Shown here piece by piece: positions 53,438 to 63,078 of a stretch of DNA of 64,000 nucleotides. Every line of letters starts with the position of its first letter. The first letter of the stretch is position 1. The notes under the pieces were generated by a model that saw only the letters and a list, made by a program, of their open reading frames with translations, made no database searches and was not told where the DNA came from. The position numbers and the translations under genes are program-made. The stretch is from Aphanomyces cochlioides (Eukaryota; Oomycota; Saprolegniomycetes; Saprolegniales; Verrucalvaceae), in NCBI GenBank assembly GCA_019828595.1, contig JAHQRK010000003.1, positions 2,852,001-2,916,000 of the forward strand. Direction: 5' to 3'.

Positions 53438-55072
53438 TTAAAGCAACTCAAAGGCATCAAAGACGACGCTGGCATGGAGGAATGGCTCAGGGGGATCTGG
53501 GTTGCCGCTTGCAATGCCGAGAGCAATCTTGTTGGTGCCAGCAACCGACGCCGACGATGGAATCGTGTACGAGTAGAGAAAGTAGTTGCCAGTCGTCACG
53601 CCGCGTGTATCCCCTCGTGTCTTCACAGCGTACGTAGCCAACACGGGGCCATTCCACTTGTCATTCACACGGATGGTTGGACGGGCGTTGCTCTTCGCCA
53701 GGGTGACGCCAACGTTAAACGTGCGGCTTTGAGAAGCTTGTTGGCTCGTGAGCTGGAAGCTGATAGCGAGAGGATCGTTGACTCCACGGAACAAAGCGAG
53801 GGGAAAGTCACCCGCGACGTTCTTCCCCACAGTAAACGTGAATGGCTTGAAAGGCGACATACGGGCGTCGCTCGGGTGCATCTTGTGGATCTTGTCAGCG
53901 TTGAGGAAACCATCAGGCGTGCCATCCCACACACCAATAGTCCACAACGGAGTCTGCGTGTGGGTGTATGCCACAGTCACGTCCGAGGTACTTGTCGTGC
54001 CAGTCGACACGACGGCGTTGCCAGTAGCAACGGCAAGCTGCTTCTTGAAGACTGTCACGGTATATTGGCCAGGCTTCATCAATGGAGATTGATACGAGAG
54101 CTTGCCGCCAGCAGCAACTCGCGTCCAGTACTGTGCTTGTGCGTTCTTGAATCCGACGACGATGTTAAAACCCGCAAGAACTCCCGTCGGGTCGTTGATG
54201 GTGCCTTGGACACGGCCACGTTGGCTATCTGGAATGAATCCTTGGAGACTGGTCTTCTGGAAGAAGCTGAAATTGACCACGGACGTCGAGGACGGCGCGG
54301 CGCCATCGGTGAAGACGAGAGCGTATGGGCCATGGAAGCCATAGCGGTAGTCTTCCGTGCGAGTATGGTCCGAGTTCATGTAGAAACTCAATTCGTTGGC
54401 AGTCGTGCACTGGTTGTTGATGTCCTTGAAGAAAGGTCCACCGATGGATGTTTCATACGCTTTGTCCGACATGACCAAGTAGACGCCTGCCTTGGGACCG
54501 TAGACGCCGTGAATTTGATCATCGATGAACGGAACCGCCGAGAAAAACTTGGAGCGCGTGATGTTGGCAGCCGTCGCGTAGACGTCAGTGGCTTCAATCG
54601 CTCGGTTGGTGTCGTCCAAGGTGGCTTCGGGAATGCCAGACTTGACAGTGGCTCGGTCCAATCGAGCGAGGAATCGGAGCTCACCGAGTGCCAACTCGCT
54701 CGCATGGTACGTTCCCATGTAGATGGCATTTTCGTTGGGTCGGAAGAAGTAATACTGCGTGATTCCCGTCTTGGAGCATGTGATTTGGATCGTGTTCTTG
54801 CCGTCGACAGTCGTGGAGGCGATTTGACTCGTGACGGAGCCAAGACCAGAGTTGATGTGTGTGTACTTGGCCTTGTACTGGAGCTCTTGGTTCTTGTACA
54901 AGAGCGAGACAATATCGCAGGTTGAGCGGAGCATCGTGACGGTCAATCCATTGCCAGTGTTGATGACCCACTTCTTGCCGTCGGAGCTCGCCGTGTAGCC
55001 AAAGGATTGACCCGCAACGTAGACGAAAGCGACCAGCGCCAAGGCGGCCCTGAGGAGGACAGCAGCTCCCAT
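53438..55072 (-). CDS. Rhamnogalacturonate lyase (polysaccharide lyase family 4), copy 2, intact
   Basis: A 544-residue single-exon gene from ATG 55072 to TAA 53438. The signal peptide MGAAVLLRAALALVAFVYVAG predicts secretion. The catalytic domain includes NITRSKFFSAVPFIDDQIHG, GGPFFKDINNQ and MNSDHTRTEDYRYGFHGPYA. Lys175 in TRSK and His236 in NSDH are 61 residues apart, matching the Lys/His pair proposed as catalytic in the Aspergillus enzyme (60 apart, from memory). An FnIII-like domain (GRVQGTINDPTGVLAGFNIV) and a C-terminal jelly-roll (PLWTIGVWDGTPDG, FRGVNDPLAISFQL, IRVNDKWNGP) complete the usual three-domain PL4 plan. The substrate is rhamnogalacturonan I of plant pectin, cleaved by beta-elimination. 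It fits a plant-associated or detritus-feeding life style. It is the only complete copy here and probably the expressed one. Confidence 0.93.
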   Translation of the reverse strand: MGAAVLLRAALALVAFVYVAGQSFGYTASSDGKKWVINTGNGLTVTMLRSTCDIVSLLYKNQELQYKAKYTHINSGLGSVTSQIASTTVDGKNTIQITCSKTGITQYYFFRPNENAIYMGTYHASELALGELRFLARLDRATVKSGIPEATLDDTNRAIEATDVYATAANITRSKFFSAVPFIDDQIHGVYGPKAGVYLVMSDKAYETSIGGPFFKDINNQCTTANELSFYMNSDHTRTEDYRYGFHGPYALVFTDGAAPSSTSVVNFSFFQKTSLQGFIPDSQRGRVQGTINDPTGVLAGFNIVVGFKNAQAQYWTRVAAGGKLSYQSPLMKPGQYTVTVFKKQLAVATGNAVVSTGTTSTSDVTVAYTHTQTPLWTIGVWDGTPDGFLNADKIHKMHPSDARMSPFKPFTFTVGKNVAGDFPLALFRGVNDPLAISFQLTSQQASQSRTFNVGVTLAKSNARPTIRVNDKWNGPVLATYAVKTRGDTRGVTTGNYFLYSYTIPSSASVAGTNKIALGIASGNPDPPEPFLHASVVFDAFELL

Positions 55073-55232
55073 CGTGGTGATTTTCGTAGTGAGGGAAATC
55101 GTGCAAGCATCTTGAGTTGACTCGTCGCTTCCGTAGAGAATGTCCAGGTGAGATGGAACGCAAGTCCAACGAGAGTGTCTGAGTATCGTGTAGCGGTACC
55201 ACGCCGTCGATGGGAGACTTTACAGTTAAACA

Positions 55233-55647
55233 CCCTTTTTTATTTGTCCCACCCTTTTAACTTGAATAAAGTATGCCCATACAAATCATTGTACAGCCAC
55301 AAATCTAGTATGGCTAGTTGTTCTACTAGCTTCTTTGTGTTTGCTTTTCGTCTGGATCGAGAGATCACAAACGACTTGAAGCTTCCTTTGGAGAGGTAAA
55401 GAACGCTGGAAAATTCAACATTGTAGTAGAAGCTAAAGAAACTTTGGACTATTTGGATAAATCCTGTATTGACATCATGGAAGAGTATAGTGCTTTGCAT
55501 GAAACAGCAGACATGAAGTGGCAATCAAGCAGGGTCGCTCGTTTTTATCTTACTCCGGATTGCGAGAGGGAATTTCGTTCGACTCATTAGAAGTTGATAT
55601 GCACCCTAAGGCTTGCAGCTTCGATAGCCTGCATTTTCTTCGTGGTT
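55233..55647 (+). repeat. 415-bp inverted repeat, left arm
   Basis: Exact reverse complement of 61055-61469 with no gap (coordinates always sum to 116702). It contains a coding-like piece on the plus strand, NIVVEAKETLDYLDKSCIDI, MEEYSALHETADMKWQSSR, FYLTPDCEREFR, that ends in a stop. It is therefore a fragment of an unidentified gene present twice in opposite orientation. Similarity continues weakly a few bases outward (GGGAGAC near 55212). Confidence 0.85.
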
Positions 55648-55741
55648 AAAGCGCTTTATAGGCACATATGATCCAATCTGTAGGACGGCTTATTATTGAT
55701 AGCTTTACTCGAGAGAAGATACATTTGAACTCGGTGCTTTA

Positions 55742-56387
55742 GAGCATCCCCACCGCTGCAGGTTACATTTCGATGGCTATTTTAGACAAGTCTAGATTCT
55801 AGGCAGGCAAAAATAGCTTTTTTGTGTCGATTTCACACCGGTCGTAGTTTCAAGACTTGCTAAAGCCAGCATGCCTTCACCTGCAAGCATTGTTCATCTC
55901 TCGGAGTGCGAGACTCCCTTGGGACAGTCGACAGGACGGATCTCTGGAACGTCCAATTGGAAAGCATATGAAAACGACGCTTTGGCGTCGGCTTACGTTG
56001 CTGTGTCCACTGGTCCAGCAGTGGCGACAGATCATCATCCAACAGCCTGGCAAACATAACGCGCCTACGTTCAATGTTTGGCTTCTTGCCTGTTCGCGAA
56101 CCTCCTTTCTTTGACACCGAAGCGGCATGTGCTTGTTTACTCTGAATTTCGAGCCACAAAGCAACCACTGCATCAGTATCGTCGCTGTCGTACGCAAAGT
56201 CCATGTCGTTCTGTCTGGAACTGCAGAATGCTAAATGGATGTCTAATACTAGCATGTCGTTTAGGTTTCTGACTATTTTCTAGCCATGGCTAGAATCTAG
56301 CATCGAACCGGTGGCAAAACCGAAAGGCAAATTTTTGTCACGATACATGCTAGATTCTAGGTTTAGCCTGCAGCGGTGGGGATGCTC
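55742..56387. mobile_element. PIF/Harbinger-type nonautonomous element (MITE), 646 bp
   Basis: A perfect 21-bp terminal inverted repeat: GAGCATCCCCACCGCTGCAG plus G at 55742-55762, reverse complement at 56367-56387. TTA at 55739-55741 and 56388-56390 is the 3-bp target duplication characteristic of PIF/Harbinger. Inside, on the minus strand from 56204, is a 114-codon frame (MDFAYDSDDTDAVVALWLEI, GGSRTGKKPNIERRRVMFA) resembling the N-terminus of Harbinger transposases, with no DDE core. TAGAATCTAG-type subterminal repeats occur near both ends. The element is a deletion derivative needing an outside transposase. Confidence 0.88.
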
Positions 56388-56611
56388 TTAGAAGTCTAGC
56401 CTACAAGACTCATATTTACCATGTTGGAGCACCCGACAATATTAATTAGGGGGTTTCAAAGCTGACCAGGAAATCAGAACAGAACAATGTCTCAAATCAC
56501 AAATCATTCTGACTGGCTGATAGATATTACATCGTCCTGTTCTGTTTTCAGCTCTGTGCTCTGAGGCAGAAAAGCCTCAGAGCTTTGTACGCACAGAAGT
56601 TTTTCGCTTTA

Positions 56612-57406
56612 CTACACCTTTTTGCGTTTAAGTTAGATCATGTTTCGATTGATTTAATCTGTTCAAAAGAATTTAAGGTCAATGACATTTCAATGAACAC
56701 AACTGCACTTCAGTTAAATCTCACTTCCATCAACTGCATTTATAAAAAGTCAATGCCATTTAAAGAAAGTCCGCGCCATCGATGTAAAAGACAACATCAC
56801 TTCAAAAAAAGTCAACAACACTTTGTAGAACTTGCAACCTCCAACTCACACCTCGGGGTGGGAAACAAATCCATCATTTTTCTTAAATATCGGACACATT
56901 TGGCGCTTATTAAAACGGCCCAGATAGAAAATATAACCAAAATGAACCCTCAGAGGGAGAATAACTTTATCCTGGCTTTTAATGATCTAAAATTTTTGTC
57001 TGGTTTCCGTGAATTAACACGATATCATTCTATGCACCAAAGTCAGTTTGTCGATGGGGCAACGACGCTGGCTTGGTTTGGATCTTCTCTAAAATCTTCC
57101 TTACGACTAACATGTACCAAATATAACTCACCTCCTGCATGTGAGGGTCACTCAAGTCGCGCAAATTGCTTAATTTGTAGGTTGCAAGTTCTACAAAGTG
57201 TTGTTGACTTTTTTGAAGTGATGTTGTCTTTTACATCGATGGCGTGGACTTTCTTTAAATGGCATTGACTTTTTATAAATGCAGTTGATGGAAGTGAGAT
57301 TTAATTGAAGTGCAGTTGTGTTCATTGAAATGTCATTGACCTTAAATTCTTTTGAACAGATTAAATCAATCGAAACATGATCTAACTTAAACGCAAAAAG
57401 GTGTAG
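56612..57406. mobile_element. Tc1/mariner-like MITE with 229-bp inverted repeats, 795 bp
   Basis: Ends CTACACCTTTTTGCG and its complement. The inverted repeats span 56612-56840 and 57179-57406 with only a few mismatches and a one-base indel. TA at 56610-56611 and 57407-57408 is the presumed target duplication. The interior (about 340 bp) has no transposase. It is inserted inside the Harbinger element, so it is younger than that element. Confidence 0.85.
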
Positions 57407-57436
57407 TATCACTTTTCAAAGTGACTGGTGGCGACC

Positions 57437-58426
57437 ATGGTGGTCACGTGGGACGGCGACAACTGCAAGAGCGAGCCATGCACAAATGCGTCAACCCTTG
57501 GGCGCAGCTCAGGAGATGTTCTTATTGCCTGGATCACACAGCGGGATAGGAATGGCAACTTCTCCAACTGGATGCGCTACAAGGGAGCGACTAAGACAAA
57601 AACTGGAATCAACAAGCGCACAATTGCCAACGAAATCTCGATGCTTCTTCGTCAGCATGGTTTTCATCGTGATGGGGCCGCCGTTATTGACAAAATCTCG
57701 CGAATTGTGGCGTCGTTTAACAGAGCAAAGGACTGGGAACGAAACACCGGTCATATTTTGACCAAAAAGGACTAGGAGAAAGATGAAGTAGACGAGGACA
57801 ACCCGAGCATCTTGAACTAATGGCTTAAAACGAGGTATCGATGCAATACAACACATAATTCAAGGTCTAAATAGAAAACAATTCAAGATGCGAAACTGAA
57901 ACTCTGCAAAAAATACAATGAGCTAGCCATCGTGCTTGAAGACAAACCGTTGGCTAAACCAGTTTATCACTCGAGCACTGGTGATGCAATAGACTATGAG
58001 AGTGATGAATCAATGGAAAACCCAATCAATAACACTCAAAGCACTGACTACGATGCTGAATTGTCTCGTCATCATGGATCCCCCCCTCGACAAGAACGTG
58101 ACAACGATGGCAAACCTATTAAAAAGAAAATAAAGCTCTCGAATGACAACCGACAAAAATCATTTGGAGAGACGATTGCTACTGCGCTTGAAGGCCAAGG
58201 CCAAGTGCAGCTACAAATTGCCAAAGCGTATTTGCAATCGAGAGAATGGGAAGTAAATCAACGAGAAAAAGAAGTTGCCATAAAGAACAGCGAAATGGAG
58301 ATACTACGAAGAAAGGAGATGCATAATGCCATCAAGGACGAATGTAAGCTCATGTATGAAATGGGAATGGCACGAGAAGATGTTCTCGAGCACGCTCGTA
58401 AAGAAAAAGATAGACTAGGGCTTTAA
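57437..58426 (+). pseudogene. Harbinger Myb/SANT-like protein, broken
   Basis: The start at 57437 reads MVVTWDGDNC. The DNA-binding part matches the Myb/SANT-like proteins that accompany oomycete Harbinger transposases: DVLIAWITQRDRNGNFSNWM, GINKRTIANEISMLLRQHGF, NRAKDWERNTGHIL. TAG at 57773 and more stops up to about 57880 interrupt it. The second part resumes with CKKYNELAIVLEDKPLAKP, a linker, and a coiled C-terminus (WEVNQREKEVAIKNSEMEIL) ending at TAA 58426. In PIF/Harbinger elements this protein recruits the transposase to the ends and the nucleus. Here it cannot be made full length unless stops are spliced out, and no good intron spans them. Confidence 0.7.
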
Positions 58427-58440
58427 TTATCAAAGAGATC

Positions 58441-59560
58441 TTAGATCGAGAACTTATTTGTTTGATACTGACGGCGATCTTTTGTGCAGCTGTAGCCGTG
58501 ATTTGATGACTCCTCGTTTTCAACGCGATCATTAGTTTCATCGTAATCTTGGATTTCAAAATCCCAATCGTCACTCGGGTCGCTCATGTCAAGGAGCAAG
58601 TTGTGAAGAATCGAAGCACATCTGATGTACATAATCATCGTTTTTGCAGCGGATTTCTTTGAAATATCCATCCGCATCCCACAAAGTGACTGAAAGCGAC
58701 CTTTGAGGAGACCAATGCAATGCTCGTTCACACTGCGGCATTGGGCAAGTCGTGTATTGAAGTTTAATTGCTCTTCGGACAGCTGTGAGCCTCGTGTGCG
58801 TTTGTATGATGGCAATAAATAATCACAAAGCATGTAGCCAGAGTCAGCTAGTAAAAACTGCAGGTGACTAAAGTAGAGCCAAGGCATGGTTCCGATCTTA
58901 CTGTTGGACCAAACGCGCATGTCATGAACGGCACCAGGCCAACCAAGATCCAGGAAGCGAATGCGCTTCAAGTCATCGCAAATAACCATACCAGCCATAC
59001 CATAATATCCTTTGCGGCTGTAATAATCTTCTCCATGAAGAGATGGTCGGGCATACACTGGAAACAGCGTTCCATCTACAAATCCAACACAGCCTTCGAA
59101 ACCATGTTCTTTTCAATTCTACTTGAAATCAATAACCTCTCGTCCACACCAAGCCAAAATACAACCCGAGCCTCTAATTCCATGATGGCTCTAAGGCATC
59201 TTTGACAATACAAAAGAATTGAGCCTTCACTGATACCAAAATGACGAGACAAAATTCCAACTGAGCTTCCATTGCCATAACGACCCAGTTTAGCCAAAAA
59301 GACAAGAAGTTGCTCTTGCACGGGGGCTTGTTGTAGGGTTGATGAATTGGTAAAAATCGTGTGACTGCGTATGAGATCAACTATTTGAAGGAAGCTCCTT
59401 CGATCCATGCGAGCTTCTTGTCTGAAGCGATAATCATCAAGCAGCAGAAGAAAGTTATACGGTGATTCTCGCTTTGGCACAGGCAGTCGTCGGGATAGAT
59501 AGCGTTCAGATACAATTGCGCCATATATTGTGCTTTTTGGGGAAATTTCCCAATTAGGCG
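58441..59560 (-). pseudogene. PIF/Harbinger DDE transposase, frame-disrupted
   Basis: The N-terminal helix-turn-helix part reads LLLDDYRFRQEARMDRRSFL and RYGNGSSVGILSRHFGISEG. The DDE core is clear: VGFVDGTLFP (first Asp), LDLGWPGAVHDMRVWSNSKI (second Asp), and SVNEHCIGLLKGRFQSLCGM (Glu). The C-terminus has ASILHNLLLDMSD and an acidic tail, stop at 58441. Between LISSRIEKN and HGFEGCVGF the frame changes. Related transposases read IEKEHGF here, so a lost G in AAAAGAAC (about 59115-59122) is likely. A 41-nt GT-AG intron at this place is an alternative but would delete the conserved ISSRIEK stretch. No ATG opens the first conserved part. Probably inactive. Confidence 0.8.
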
Positions 59561-59599
59561 CGATTTGTTCAATCGTTCCAAATTTGTTTTAAGCAATTT

Positions 59600-59664
59600 G
59601 ATTGGCTAATAATCGAAAAATTTCGACTAATTTGACAAAATATGGTACTTTTTTCGAATCAGCC
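59600..59664. promoter_or_regulatory. CCAAT motifs upstream of the transposase
   Basis: GATTGGCTAA at 59600-59609 and TCAGCCAATG at about 59659-59668, an inverted pair like those upstream of host genes. AT-rich in between. Possibly the promoter of the minus-strand transposase. Confidence 0.35.
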
Positions 59665-60168
59665 AATGAAATCTATGGGATCGGTTTGCGGATCGATTTG
59701 CCGGCGCGATTCGATTGAGCTCCGACCCAAAAATTTTATCAAATCGATCATACAATCAGCAAATCTTTCAACTTTAGCCCAAGTTGTGTCCATGACGAGC
59801 CGAAAATAGTTGAGAAAACTCATGAAAGTGAGGATCGAGGAAAATCATGATGCCATCAATATCCAAAGTAGAATGATCAGACACAACAAGGCCATGTTTG
59901 CTTGACATCACTGTCGCAACAGCAATGAGACGTTGCAAGTCGTTAATCAAGACTTGCCGATCAGAGAACCGAACCATCCCAAAGTGAAAGAAGATGAGAA
60001 GGAGGGATATCAATATTTAGAGGTCCTCTTCTGTTCAAATTTTGGGGGGATTCAAACTTCTCATCTGAAGTCAAAGAAGATGGTACCCTATTGGACAATT
60101 CTCGGTTCAGTTTTGGAGCAATTTTTCACTTCTGTCTTCATTCCTGTACAGCTTTGAAACCCCCTATT

Positions 60169-61054
60169 ATGTGTTTGAGAATTTGACATCTTGTCAACGA
60201 TAATAGATTCATTTGACGGACGAAAACTATTCATCACTATTTGTCGTGGTTGTGGGTCTACTTGACAAAGACTGCTAAGCGCTCAACTCAACGAATTGTT
60301 TGACAACCACGCTAAACATTTATCTACGGCAATAATGCTCTTGATCTTTCTTTCCAACTACAATCGATTGTTGTCGGATCAGTCGCATTGCAGAACCTTA
60401 CTTACTAAGAAAACCTTGGAACTGCAGTGCAGGTGTAAATGCATAACAAAAACGCAGTAGAATGTAATTTAAGTGCATCCAGTTACTTGTGCTGATTTCC
60501 AGTAGTTTGCCATACTCATGGAAATTGTGGGCGATGGGAATTACCGAACCATTTGAACCTCGATCCTGCGGAGTGCACCAAATGGCAGCTTAACAATATG
60601 TATTTAAATTGTACTCTTTTACGTCATGGTTGAGCCTTTGACCTGGACATCAAAAGTAAGGTTATCGCGACACATCAAAATGTGAATGACTTGCTGTAAG
60701 AACAATTGAAATGAAGAAAATTTAAGTTATGGACGTGATTGCCCTTAACATTTGCAAGTCACAGAGCTGGTTGAGTACAGCGCTCAGTTGTTTTTGTCAA
60801 GTGGACCCGAAACTACGAAAGATATTCAATTGCGTAGAGAATGAATTATAATTAACAAGAAGTCTAAGCATTTCAGATCTACACATAAACCACAGACTCT
60901 GAGTTTATATAGGCGCACCAGTAGCTAGCTCTCTTGGTTGACTCTTGTAGCACCGAATTGTACTGTAAGCTTTTTCGAGTAAACATATCAATGCCACATC
61001 ATGAAGAAGTCGCACTGATCGAGTCGACTGTGCCTATACCGGTAACTCTGCTTC
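60169..61054. other. AT-rich region without a recognised gene
   Basis: Between the right end of the Harbinger element and the right arm of the 415-bp inverted repeat. No frames with recognisable motifs. GAGTTTATATAGGCGCACC at 60901-60919 is a TATA-like element. Confidence 0.4.
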
Positions 61055-61469
61055 AACCACGAAGAAAATGCAGGCTATCGAAGCTGCAAGCCTTAGGGTG
61101 CATATCAACTTCTAATGAGTCGAACGAAATTCCCTCTCGCAATCCGGAGTAAGATAAAAACGAGCGACCCTGCTTGATTGCCACTTCATGTCTGCTGTTT
61201 CATGCAAAGCACTATACTCTTCCATGATGTCAATACAGGATTTATCCAAATAGTCCAAAGTTTCTTTAGCTTCTACTACAATGTTGAATTTTCCAGCGTT
61301 CTTTACCTCTCCAAAGGAAGCTTCAAGTCGTTTGTGATCTCTCGATCCAGACGAAAAGCAAACACAAAGAAGCTAGTAGAACAACTAGCCATACTAGATT
61401 TGTGGCTGTACAATGATTTGTATGGGCATACTTTATTCAAGTTAAAAGGGTGGGACAAATAAAAAAGGG
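61055..61469 (-). repeat. 415-bp inverted repeat, right arm
   Basis: Exact reverse complement of 55233-55647, carrying the same gene fragment on the minus strand. The complete identity implies a recent duplication or ongoing exchange between the arms. The two arms enclose about 5.4 kb of transposon-rich DNA. Confidence 0.85.
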
Positions 61470-63078
61470 GTGGGATGTTTAAGGTCTCCCCGCCGTGGAT
61501 GCACTTAAACTCCAATTGAAGGCACGAACCACGTGTGAACTGTTGTCTTTGGCACTTGGCACCGCGCAAAGTCTGGTATTTCGTGGTCGCTGATGGGTTT
61601 CAACGCCAGCGGCGGCGGCAATGTCCAGTACGTTCAACAACACCCGACGCTGTGTGTATGCAACAGCATATGTGTGGCAGAGCGAGCCGCCACTCACGTA
61701 ACCGATCCAACGCACGTCCGACACACGGAGAAGAGATCTTACTGGTTGACGAGTGCCAATCACAGTGGACAATGAGTGGATTCCGGTGCCTGATCGTCGA
61801 AGGATTTTGGCCAAGCCGCGTGTGGCCCGAGTGGAAAAGGCCAGTTGCAGCGAGCCAGCGCAGCGCCCACCAATGAAGATGGGCCGGCCAGACGGAAGGC
61901 AGTATAGGACAGCCTGCAGCGGCGTGTCATGGAGACTTATGGCCAATTGCAAGAATGACCAAGACTAGGAGACCAATCGAGGAGAGAGGACAGAACAATT
62001 AGGAAGCTTGCGTACGAGGTTAGGAGTAGCGGAGAGAAGAGTAGTTAGTCTTTCAGACTCTTTTTGGCTGGCGTTGAATGAACCTCTAAGTTTGTGGCGT
62101 CCCGTCGAGAGAGTTTTAGCGCCAAAAGGTTTGCAGGAGTTCCGTGGGTCTGTCGAAAACCCGCACCGTCAATCGCCCTCACCAACGCCAGTCAACGCTA
62201 GGCGTAGCTCGTGGGCAACCGAGCAACCAACCTCCTTTCCGGTCCTCCCCACCGTCCTTTTCCCCGGCAGCGGTCAACTACTGCGGACTTTCAACCCACA
62301 GTCGCGCCTCTCCATTTCCTTCGTTCGCATCTGGTTCACCTAAAAGCCCTAGGCGACCTCTAACCTTCCCCCCTTTTCTTGCGGCGAGAAGCTCGGACTT
62401 CACTGATCCGACCATCCCACATATGCATGGATAAGATCCAGAGGGAATCCGTTTCCAACTCGTTACCAAACACATTGGATGCATCCTGAATCTACAACTC
62501 ACGTTCGCTTGCGGCGTCGAGTTCAACAATGCCTGGGCTGCGTTCACTACACAGTTGGAATTCCATCGTGCAATGCAATTGCCATGCCTTTCGTTGTCAA
62601 TTTAGGCTTCATGGAGAATCCATGGCGTTCCATCGGTGTTGTCATCTTCTCCATGGACTCTATAAGACATCACTTCATCAAGCTGACGTGGTCGAAAATC
62701 TTCTCTCAAAGATGAATCCACCAGAGTTTACCACCGGGGAATGCCAAGAATTCTCCATGGAGTCAACTTGTCAAGGCAATGACATTGCACCATCGTATTC
62801 CAAAAAGTTGGCAGTCTTGGCCTCTTGGCCGTCAAGCCAAGTCAAGAGAACACCCATTTCCATGGTGAAATGGTTGCATCCTTCAAACTCTGTGTGAATC
62901 CATTGTCTGCATTCCTAGACGGTGGCAACAAGACTGCAGTAGTGCTGATCTTCCCCGGCGGTCAGTTCATTCCTAGTGCAATGGTGTACTAGAAGAGCAC
63001 TTTAGCCATGGACAGTCGAAGAAAAATTGCATGGATCGTGTGAGAACGACGACGTCATGTTTAGTTTTACGCTCAAAC
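61470..63078. other. 1.6-kb region with fragments but no recognised gene
   Basis: GC-richer than the preceding stretch. Frames such as GNVQYVQQHPTLCVCNSICV (about 61620) and QPPFRSSPPSFSPAAVNYCG (about 62230) are short and interrupted. Their composition is faintly like a retrotransposon gag (Pro/Arg/Ser-rich before a lone Cys/His cluster), but no protease, integrase or reverse transcriptase is visible. 62560-62900 holds several CATGGA(G/C) and TCCATGG repeats. Nothing firm. Confidence 0.3.

Larger units (their letters stand above)
56448..60165. mobile_element. PIF/Harbinger element, 3.7 kb, inactive, with a nested MITE
   Basis: Terminal inverted repeats AGGGGGTTTCAAAGCTG at 56448-56464 and its reverse complement at 60149-60165; similarity continues imperfectly for about 15 more bases. 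ATT at 56445-56447 and 60166-60168 is the target duplication. The interior carries the usual two Harbinger genes converging on each other, a Myb/SANT-like protein (57437-58426, plus) and a DDE transposase (58441-59560, minus), 14 bp apart. Both are broken. A 795-bp Tc1/mariner-like MITE (56612-57406) has inserted between the left end and the Myb-like gene. Without it the element would be about 2.9 kb. Confidence 0.88.

Noticed and set aside
53258..54925. Plus-strand frame of 555 codons opposite lyase copy 2, and its 372-codon equivalent opposite copy 1 (49029-50147)
   Set aside because: Both are shadows of the lyase genes: they are alike only because the sense strands are identical, and they show no domain.
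59080..59160. 41-nt intron in the Harbinger transposase as an alternative to a frameshift
   Set aside because: It is possible by GT-AG and phase, but it would remove the ISSRIEK stretch conserved in related transposases, so a one-base loss is preferred.
55233..61469. Interpretation of the 415-bp repeats as LTRs of a retrotransposon
   Set aside because: The arms are inverted, not direct, and no reverse transcriptase, protease or integrase lies between them.
61535..62400. Retrotransposon gag remnant
   Set aside because: Only weak composition similarity and one Cys/His cluster; no enzymatic domain to support it.
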